From Pinguiococcus pyrenoidosus (Eukaryota; Sar; Pinguiophyceae; Pinguiochrysidales; Pinguiochrysidaceae), in NCBI GenBank assembly GCA_019677205.1, contig JAAMXY010000961.1, forward strand, positions 1-10,526: a stretch of 10,526 nucleotides of DNA, written 5' to 3'. Below, piece by piece: positions 1 to 8,200 of this stretch. Numbering within the stretch: position 1 is the first letter of the stretch; each line of letters begins with the position of its first letter. Below the pieces are notes generated by a model, which was not told the origin of the DNA, searched no databases, and worked only from the letters and a program-made list of their open reading frames with translations. The position numbers and the translations under genes are program-made.

Positions 1-492
1 TGGCCTACCAGTCCTCTACCTGATCTTGTACCTAAAGCTTTGTACTTGAGAGTCAACTCCCCTTCACAAGGCGTCTAAAGGTACTTGCCGGACAGATACA
101 AGGTGCTAGTTGTTAACGGGACCCCCTGTTAAGAATATCATCTGTCGCGTGTTTGACGCGTGCTCATCATGCGTACTTCTGTTGGTGCCGCGATGGAGAC
201 GTGGTTGCGCTGCGGCGACATGAAAAGTACGTCAGCAGATCGCTACATTGTTAATAGCGGTGTTTCCGTCTTGGTGGTGGTATTTGTAGAAAAGGCCTTG
301 GCCGTTGTTTTGCCCGGAATCAGCCGCATACTTCGTTTTTTATCGCAGGGACTTCCATTCCTTGATCTCGTTCTTGAGGTCCTCAAGGATGTCAAGCGAA
401 CTTTGACACAAGATATACCCCTGATCATTCACTTGCTTCGAGCTACGGTGGCCGAAGGCCACGGTTCCCCAACCTTTTGCTAAAAGGTGCAA
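1..492. other. 5' spacer without convincing gene
   Basis: No recognisable protein, RNA gene or mobile element is visible here. One plus-strand open frame runs from ATG 169 to a stop at 481-483 and could encode about 104 residues with a hydrophobic middle. It has no family signature, and the minus strand of the same stretch is also largely open, so neither strand stands out. The stop at 481-483 lies in the frame of the following DUF4116 gene and fixes the upstream limit of that gene. An unrecognised 5' exon or untranslated leader for the downstream gene cannot be excluded. Confidence 0.5.
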
Positions 493-2416
493 ATGGGATT
501 TGAAAGAGAGCAGATCCTCCTCCGCGTCAGCACCGACGGTGCAGAGCTGCAGACCCTCGACGTCAAGTACCGCGACGGCCGCGCGATCGTCCTCGCGGCC
601 GTGCGCCAGGAGCCGCTCATGCTCCGGTTCGAGAGCGAGCGCCTCCCGGGCAACCGGGAGATCGTCTTCGCGGCCATCCAGAACGACCCGAGGAGCTTCA
701 AGTACGCGGCCGACACGCTTCGAGGCGATCGGGACACGGTGGTGAAGGCCGCGCGGATCCACCCGGACATCGTCGTCTTCGCAAGCTTCGCCATCCGAAC
801 GGATCGCGAGATCATCCTCGAGGTGCTCCGCGGCATGGATCGCAGACGGAAGCCGACGTGGTTCACTCCGCTTCGCATGGACGGGGGACACTTCGCAGGG
901 GACTATGACGTCATTCTTGCTACCGTGAGCAAAATCGGCATCGCATACAGCAATATTATCGAATCAACGGGAATTCAGTACAAGGCCGAGATTGCGATGG
1001 CGGCGGTGAAGCACGGAAAGGCGAGCCTTGAACGAGTGCACGGGTCCTTTCGATACAAGAAGGCCATCGTCCTCGAAGCCGTGAGGAATCGAGGAGAAGA
1101 CCTGAGGTATGCGTGCGAAGCCCTACGAGATGACGAGGACGTCGTTCTCGCGGCCGTCCAGAGCTCCGGGCGAGCGGTCGAGTTTGCCAGTCGCAGGCTG
1201 AGGAAGACCCGCGCGATCGCAATGGCGGCGGTGAAGCAGGATGGTATGCTTCTGAGGCACATTCCCATTCGGGAAGTGCGAGACCCGTGGATCGATGACG
1301 TGCAGTTCGAAGCCGTCAAGCGACATGGCAGGGCCATCCTCTTCTGCCACGAGAAGCATCGCGGCGACGCGCGGTTTGCGCTTGCGGCGGTGAAGCGCGG
1401 CGGGGCAGATATCCTACACATGCTTCCCCAAACGGTTGTGCGGGAGAGTCGCGAAATCCGCCTCGCTGCGTACAAGGCATCACCGTACCGAACCGTCTCC
1501 CATAATGGATTCGAATTCGAGTTCGAGTTCCTTGGTGATCCGGCGCATCTGCGAGCGCTCCTACGCGAGGCACGAAATACGAAATGGGTGTTTCATCACG
1601 TCATTGCACTGCCCGACTGTCGGGCCTACCTTTCCGAAAATGGGATGCTCCTCGGCTTCCTGTCGCAGGAGGACCGCAGCCACCGGGACACCGTCCTCGT
1701 CGCCGTCCGCGAGGATGGCCGCGCCCTGCGCTTCGCCAGCACGTCGCAACGGGACGACGAAGAGGTCGTGCGCGCCGCCATCCAGCGCAGCGGCCAGGCG
1801 CTCTTCTTCGCGAGCCCGCGGTTCCGCGAGGACCCGGAGTACGTGCGGCTGGCGCTGCAGCAGGACGGCTACGTCTTCCTGGGGCTCCGAGCTACCGAGA
1901 CGTGGAACCGCGACTACGTGCTTGCCGACGGTCGGACGCCACGGGAACGTCTTCCGCCACGTCCACCCCACCTTCCGACACGACGAAGAAATCATCCTCG
2001 CAGCCCTTCGCAGCTACGGGAGCGCCCTGCGGTACCTTGGTCCGGAGCGCCGCGGGGACCCGCGCTTCGCGCGAATTGCCGTGCGCCAGCACCCCGCCGC
2101 GCTCCAGTACGTCGGCAAGAACCTCCTGCGGGACCGCGACTTCATGCGCGAGGCCGTCGAGGCCATCATCGCGGCCGGGCTCCCCGCGGCGCAGCGCAGC
2201 AAGCTCTGGAAGCTGCGGATCGCACCCACGGGGATCGGTAAGCAGGTCGCCGCGTGGATGGAGCAGAACCGGTTCGTGTGTGAGGACCCCTTCGAGGGCT
2301 ACGTCCAATTCATTAACTTTCCTAACTTTCCGCATTTTCCCAACTTTCCAGAGGGCAATCCCGCGTTTCCGGACCTGGGGTGGTTCGCCCGAGCCACATT
2401 GCTCGAAGATTCCTAG
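493..2416 (+). CDS. DUF4116 helical-repeat protein, single-base frameshift near 1928
   Basis: This frame encodes about 19 imperfect repeats of the DUF4116 type, each built on a core like REIVLAAV followed by a short helix such as GRALRFAS. No catalytic motif is visible, so a binding or scaffold role is inferred. Unlike the array in the large minus-strand gene, spacing varies, with longer linkers around 1240-1680. ATG 493 is preferred: an in-frame stop sits at 481-483, the context is AAATGG, and the repeats begin within a few residues. GTG 487 is the only alternative. Frame 1 leaves the repeat pattern at 1927 and continues as an Arg/Pro-rich stretch to a stop at 2241. Frame 2 resumes the pattern at once (HGNVFRHV, EEIILAAL, FMREAV) and ends at TAG 2414-2416. 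Dropping the A at 1928 restores the expected LAAV core and gives exactly 640 codons. The end carries an FP-rich tail (NFPNFPHFPNFP). The extra base may be a sequencing error or a true disabling mutation. Confidence 0.8.
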
Positions 2417-2827
2417 CTAACGAAAAGAACGTCGCGTTCTGCGGCGGCGCTTCCGACTCAGCTTCAGCTTCCTCGGCTTGGACCGCCTCCTTCTCGAAGA
2501 CCTCCTACCACCGCCGCTGTGTGCCATGTCAAGGAACTGATTAATACGAACGCCACTCAATCCATCGAGGAAGTAAGCCATCGTCAGTGCGGATGCTTCC
2601 AGGACAGCGTCTCGATTCTCCATATCCCCTCCCATTTCACCAGCTACCCCAGGAAGAATCAGATTGTAAACATCGTATACCATCGAGGAGCATCCTCAAT
2701 CCGGATCGGGGCGTGTATATCGTTGGATATTACTGCGAGCGGTCTCTATAATACCTTGCCGGACATCGGGGGTCAGTTGGTAGTTGGTTGGTTGATGATT
2801 CTCGGGGTCTCTGTCTTCGCCGTTCAT
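2417..2827 (-). CDS. Small Arg-rich-tailed protein with one in-frame TGA or a 60-nt intron
   Basis: I do not recognise the family. From ATG 2827 (G at -3) the minus strand encodes a polar segment (NGEDRDPENHQPTNY) and a helix-like stretch. It then meets TGA at 2696-2698 and continues in the same frame from ATG 2683 for 88 residues to TAG 2417-2419. The last 30 or so residues are extremely basic (RRSSRRRRSKPRK, then SRKRRRRTRRSFR), the look of a nuclear/nucleolar targeting or nucleic-acid-binding tail. The stop can be bypassed by an intron from 2754 to 2695: it begins GTATTA after AAG, ends TTGAG before G, is 60 nt long, phase 1 and in frame. Its acceptor lacks a clear pyrimidine tract. Alternatives are translation only from ATG 2683, or a pseudogene. 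The stop codon abuts the stop of the convergent DUF4116 gene, so the two 3' untranslated regions must overlap. Confidence 0.45.
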
Positions 2828-2992
2828 GTCGCGAACGTCTCTTGAATTTGCAAGACTAAAAAAGGGAGACCAGGATCGTGCTCTCGAGAGGAGGTGGGAG
2901 TTGAAAGACAGAAAAGGAGGCATTTTACGAATCCTCATCCTCATGACCCAAATCCATTCGTCCTTGTTGCCTGCGCGTCCGATCTGGAGGCT

Positions 2993-3722
2993 TCAACCCA
3001 GGTAGTTCCAGGCGCTGTCCAAAGACGTGTACCGCGGATTCCCAATCGCCCACTCCAGGTGGCCGGAACCCGTCCGCGCGGGCCAGAGCTGCACCTTCGC
3101 ATCGCCCAAGCTGACGACGACGCCCATCCATTCCGCGTGGGCATTCACGCCCGCGTTGCGCAAAAACTCCGCGATACAGGCAGCCCCGCTCAGCTGGCTT
3201 CGGTACCCAAAGTGCAGCGCATCCGCCGCAAGGCCCTTCGCATCTACCAGACAACGAAAGGATCCTTGCCCCTCGGCACCATTGGGGACCGGCTTGGCCA
3301 GTGCGTACCCGGTCCGCCCTGCGGGTCGACACCGCACCCGTCCCTCATGGGGTTGATACCCAGGACGCACCAGAGCATCCGCTCGCGCCAGCCAACGACG
3401 TAGGTGCTCCCGAGCGCGCCACGCAACATAACATGCCTGGGGGACGTGTCGAGGGATTCTGCAGAGGATACCCCTGACTGCCCGCTGCTCAGGATTCCAT
3501 TTCCTTCTTGACCTCCAAGACGTCTGGACGAAGTCAGTGTGCGCACAAACGGGGGGTAAACCCCTCGCTGTCTGGACCCGTGATGTTGGGAAGAAGCTTT
3601 CCAAACCAAGCATTCTCGTGCTCGTGGGCGGAGTCGGAGCACGCCAGGTACAGTTCTGCATTCGCGGTAGCAAGGACTAGCCCGAGTGCGGCGATGGTGG
3701 CTGCGCTGCTTCTCGAGATCAT
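2993..3722 (-). pseudogene. Broken secreted SASA-family (sialate O-acetylesterase-like) carbohydrate esterase
   Basis: The minus strand starts at ATG 3722 with a clear signal peptide (MISRSSAATIAALGLVLATANA, predicted cut before ELYLAC). That frame stops at 3534-3536. Pieces of an SGNH/SASA hydrolase follow in other frames. One frame has RAVRGIL at about 3484-3464, and the adjacent frame continues AESLDT; together they resemble the family RGxLWYQGESDT block with bases missing. The first of these frames also carries, at about 3253-3166, CLVDAKGLAADALHFG and a following IAEFL. This matches the plant/algal SASA C-terminal block with its catalytic Asp-x-x-His pair (codons near 3223 and 3214). The frame ends at 2993. 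The nucleophile block GQSNM is not visible. Family members remove acetyl groups from sugars; here the signal peptide implies a secreted ancestor. Frame changes inside conserved blocks favour decay over introns, but unrecognised introns remain possible. Confidence 0.5.
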
Positions 3723-3830
3723 GGCTGCGTGCTTCGGAATTCTGCGAGAGGGGGAGGGGGGTTGGGAGGTCGGGCTCGGAGCTGCCACAAAGTTGAGGAG
3801 GCTCTACCACAAACTGGCGTTTTGGAGGAG

Positions 3831-5066
3831 TACATACTTCCCAACATAAACTTGGTGGTAGAGCTACTTCTGGTCATTGCTGTGGGAGACCGCTCGAGAG
3901 GTGATCGTGTGAGCCGGGTCGTCGCGGCCCTTACGATGGTGGATCTGCCTTGCGGTGCCATGACATGCTAGCGGAGCGCGCGGGCATGGGCCTGCAGGGT
4001 GACGTGCTTGACGGGCGACGTTGGCATCGAGAGATTGGTAGTGCCTGCTGGGAAGGGGGATGCCACCAAAGAGATGGGATGGAGTGAGGCTACGGAAATC
4101 GAGCGCAGGTGGCTTCAGGGCTGGTGCGAAAGGCGAGGGGCGGGGGAACCAGAACTCGAGTATGATCCGTCCAAGCTCGGAATCCACGACGTGCTGCAGC
4201 AGATCACGAACCTTTTGTCGAATCCAACCACATCCGGACCCAGTGGCTTTCCGGCGCAGCGTGCAAAGCTGAAGGAAGAGCTGGCGGCGAGACTGGCGGA
4301 GGTGGAGGCGCTCGGGAAGGATCCGAACGGGGTTGGATTCGACGAAGTGTTTGCGGAGCTTGAATCGTGCATCAGCAATGCAAGCCTTTATCCAGGCAAC
4401 TACGAGAGTGTAATAAACTTGCCGGACTTTCCAAAGTACAATCCCGCCAAACCGATTCCCACCAGCCTCTACGCGCGAATGCGGTGGCGAGTCACCGAGA
4501 AGGCCAGGGCAGCGCGCTTTGTTGGGGACGCTTTTGATTTCCTCACGAAGCAATTCTGCAAACCATTGGCTCGGAAAGCGTTAGACATCAGCATCCTTCC
4601 GCTTGTTCTGGGGCGATTCGGTGGTTTGGTGAAGCTGCTACAGGATACCATCGATCATCAGTGGAGCCGACACCGAGAGGCCGCGGAGAAGGCTGCCAAT
4701 GAGGGGATTGCTGTCAAGATCGACGCCTTCTCGCAGTCGGGGGGAGCTGCGCTGGGGAGTACCTCTACGTCTGCGAGACCAACCAATGATTCTCCTCAGT
4801 TCGTATTTTGAGTCACGAATGCATTCCAAGGAGCGGTGTTGCAGCGAATCATAGTCGACGCCTTCGTCGAGCACTGCCTTGTGAATAGTGTCATGGCCGC
4901 GAAAAACGCCGCGAGGACGCCCCTGATGACCCTGATGCGCGGCCACCCCCTTGAAGAGGATGCGGAGAGGGGAGGACAGCGCGCGACCCTGGTGTCTCGG
5001 ATTGAGGTACTGCGGTTTGCGCTGCGTGAAGTGGAGGAGCTGGAGGAGGGTGTGGTTTGCGGATGA
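3831..5066 (+). pseudogene. Decayed dynamin-family GTPase: P-loop remnant, stalk and GED
   Basis: Dynamins are large GTPases that assemble on and remodel membranes. One plus frame holds three family pieces. At 3876-3980, VIAVGDRSRGDR, then DLPCG and MTC, resembles the dynamin start IAVxGDQSSGKSS...LPRGxxxxTR, but the Lys-Ser of the P-loop (3903-3908) is replaced by Asp-Arg and a TAG lies at 3969-3971. About 200 residues of GTPase domain (G2-G4) are then absent. From ATG 4074 the stalk follows: SEATEIERRWLQ, then LGIHDVLQQITNLL, KLKEELAARLAEVEALG and INLPDF, with a helical tail to TGA 4809-4811. The same frame continues from 4812 with IIVDAFVEHCLVNSVM and a GED-like end (LEEDAERGG, RIEVLRFALREVEEL) to TGA 5064-5066. 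The stalk ORF alone could give a 245-residue GTPase-less protein. Decayed P-loop, missing G domain and two in-frame stops make a nonfunctional relic most likely. Confidence 0.6.
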
Positions 5067-5098
5067 GCAGAGTCTTGCCTTGTTTCATGTCCCTATTG

Positions 5099-5104
5099 AA
5101 TAAA
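5099..5104 (+). promoter_or_regulatory. AATAAA, possible polyadenylation signal
   Basis: A canonical AATAAA lies 33 nt after the last stop of the dynamin-like relic on the same strand, in the usual place for a eukaryotic poly(A) signal. A hexamer can arise by chance and many protists do not use it, so this is weak support only. Confidence 0.3.
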
Positions 5105-5201
5105 CTTTCAGAAATTGTATGGCGCGTTTAAGGACAGCAAACACATTAGCTGGTTTTCACTTCACCGACCGTCAGAAACGTATCTTACTCGAGTACACAG
5201 C

Positions 5202-8200
5202 TCACCACTCGTCTGGTTCCAACGCGATGCATGGGTAGCTGCCAGAGTTCCTCAGGGCCATGTTGGGTTGAAATGCACTGGACCCATTCTCCATTCGGTA
5301 GGAAACTCCTCTTAAGATCTGCACATACATCGCCGTTGCATGATATGCGGTACTTTCTGGCCCTGTTAAAGGTGACTCGGACCTTCTGTCGAGAAGATTC
5401 ATTGCCTCGTCGGTACCGCTTGCATGCAACTCACAAAGGTCACTTTCCTTCGCAATGAATGCTTGAGTGCCGATGGTATGATACTGCTCAAGGATCGCAG
5501 TGTCCTGGCTACCCTTCGATATTACCTTTCTGCAGAGCCCGACTGTCACTGTGCCGAACCCTACAAGAGTCTCTGATAACCACTGAATCCAATCCAAGCG
5601 CGATGGAAGGCGCGGCACGGGATCGTATGCATTAATAAACTGGATTGTAGCCGCATCGAGTGCATCCCAAAGGTCGACATGATCTATCAGCTTCGCGATC
5701 ACCTGCGGAGCACCATATGTCAGCACTCGAAAGGTCTCGGATTTGAGCAGATCCGGAAATCTTGATAGAAGATGCAGAGAGGCGAGGACGGCATATCCAC
5801 CACCTAACGAATGACCACAGAGAACAAGCATCCTTTCCCCTGAAATCAGCTCGCGTCGCATGTCTTCGACAAGCTGATCCAGCCTTCGAAGGACACTGTC
5901 CGTCTGATTGAGAGCATCCCACATTCCTGATGGAATTCGCAGATCATGAAAGGCTTGCACATTGCCAGGAGCGTAGGCGGCATCTATCATTGCGTCCAAT
6001 TTGCTAGCTGTGCCACGAAAGGTGACATACACAATCGACTTGTTCCCCACTGTCAGAGGCCGCGCGATCGACCACTGCACCACACTGTCGGTGCCGTTTG
6101 GGTTAGATGTGTATCGAATCTGCATCTCGTCCGGCAGCTGTGGTTGACGAGATAGCCTTTCGCGGCTTTCTTCATCGTCATATTCAAGAACAAAGGCCTG
6201 TCGGTCGCCCGCTCCATCGCATTGGATCGTTTCGCGCATACAACGCGTCAAACGATCAGTCCCCCCGAAGATGTTCAGATAGTTCACTCGAATTGTGATA
6301 TCACTGGGGCTGCGATTCGCAGGAAACTTAAGCGTTCCAAGAGCTCCCGGCTCCAAACGAAATCTATAGGAACTTGGATCACTGAAGTAGTGATACTGCT
6401 CTACAAAGACCTCTACCGTTTGGTTCAAGTCATTTCGGATAGCCCTTTCATAAAAGCTGTGGCCATGCTGATCTGTGCTCTCTCGAGATGGTCGATAAAT
6501 CCATTGCGACAAGTATGCTGCGTCTGTTGCAAGCCTTGCTTCTTCGAGTGTCAGCCGCCCCGCGTCTGATGTCAAGGCAAAGCCATGCTTCAGAAGGGAT
6601 CGCAATGAATGCCGGGAATTTACCGAGATTGAGCTTGAATCCATTGGACGTAAAAGACATCGGGGCAACCAGCAAAGCGCCATAAAGAGCGCATTAGGCA
6701 ACTGAAATGAGTTCAAATGTTGCGCCTCCACAGCACATGCGTTGTAGACCTCCATGGCCACATGATCACAATTGGACTGGTACAAATCATATGGCCCCAA
6801 GCTTTCAGCAACGTCAATCAAAGTCGCCATTTGCAACGATGCCGCCCTGAGATGCTCCCCCCTGAGCTCTCGGAAATTCGTAAACTCGAGCTCTACGCAG
6901 TTTTCCTCCACAGTGCGCCAATCGGAGACAAATACTCCATTCACGATACCTTGACGGCCCACTCTTGTTTCAGCTTTTTCAATGGCGTAGCTACGACGGT
7001 CACGTCCGTCTTCAACATCGACGCGAACGATGGAATGAACTACGCCAAGCGCCCCACCCCACCCTGGGGACGGTATCGTGTACCACCTTACTCGCGCGAT
7101 TGGTCTTTGATCTGTGCACGCCCTCGACTTTGCTTGTCCGTCTCCTCCGAACAACAGTGAGAGACGGGTACGCACGTCTTCAAGAAAGGAGTCAATCTGG
7201 GGATTTCCTTCATTGCCGCTATTACGAAGCCGCCCAAGGGGCGTTTGCCTACTGCGATTCCGCAGTCTTACACTTAAACCTGCATCTACAAGATACCGAA
7301 CGACGTCGACGTGTGTCAAAACAGCCACATGAAGGAGGCTATTCCTGTCGTCATTTGTTTGGTGAAGGTCCCCACCACGTTGAAGAAGCACATCTAGGGT
7401 TTCAAGGTCTCCGACTGCAGTGGCAATGTGGAGGAGAGTATTTCCACGGTAAATGATGACGTTCGGATCGACGAAGCTGCGGCACCATCGTAGTATGCCG
7501 GGCACATCCGTCCTCCAACTGGGAGAGCGCAGCATAATTTCGAAGCTCCGTGTAAGAACATCTCCGCGCTCGTCGGGTCTGCCTGAGATCGCCCATTCTG
7601 CAAGCCTAGTAAAAACTGAATCCTGTCTGAGTCCCTCTGTCACGTACTCGAGTGCCCTTCCATTCTGTGACACCGCTGCGAGGACGATCTCACGATCTCC
7701 TTTCAGCTCCTCCGACGCGTACTGAAGCGCCGCCCCATTCCGTGCCACCGCTGCGAGGACGACCTCGCGATCTCCTTTCAGCTCCTCCGAAGCGCACGCA
7801 AGCGCCCTTCCATTCTGTGACACCGCTGCGAGGACGATCTCACGATCTTCTTTCAGCTCCTCCGACGCGTACTGAAGCGCCCCTCCGTTCCGTGCCACCG
7901 CTTCGAGTACAAACTCACGGTCTCCTTTCAGCTCTTCCGATGCGTACTGAAACGCCTCTGCATTCTGTGCCACCGCATCGAGTACAAACTCACGATCTCC
8001 TTTCAGCTCCTCCGATGCGAATCCAAGCGCCTCTCCATGCTGTGCCACCGCTGTGAGTGCGACTTCATGATCTCCTCGCAGCTCCTCCGATGCGTAACAG
8101 AAAGCCCTGCCATTTTGTGCTACCGCTGCGAGGACGATCTCACGATCTCCTTTCAGCTCCTGCGATGCGTGCAGAAGCACCAACCCATTCTGTGCTGCCG

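Noticed and set aside
160-483. Plus-strand ORF upstream of the first DUF4116 gene
   Set aside because: No recognised motif, and the opposite strand is similarly open; listed only as part of the spacer.
340-891. Minus-strand open frame of 183 codons opposite the start of the first DUF4116 gene
   Set aside because: Most of it mirrors the plus-strand repeat codons, and it shows no protein family. The plus strand carries clear DUF4116 units.
2417-2827. Histone H2B-like reading of the small basic protein (G-x-S-S ... AGE)
   Set aside because: The spacing is four residues short, the remaining fold positions do not align, and the match is too small to claim.
2894-3403. Plus-strand open frame of 169 codons
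   Set aside because: Antisense to the SASA-like block; no motif is seen in the plus reading.
3864-4553. Minus-strand open frame of 229 codons
   Set aside because: It lies antisense to the dynamin stalk, which has recognisable motifs in order; the minus reading has none.
2696-4811. UGA reassigned to an amino acid, given two in-frame TGA codons
   Set aside because: The 1286-codon fusion gene has no internal TGA and ends with TGA, and the dynamin relic also contains a TAG. Intron or decay explains the cases better.
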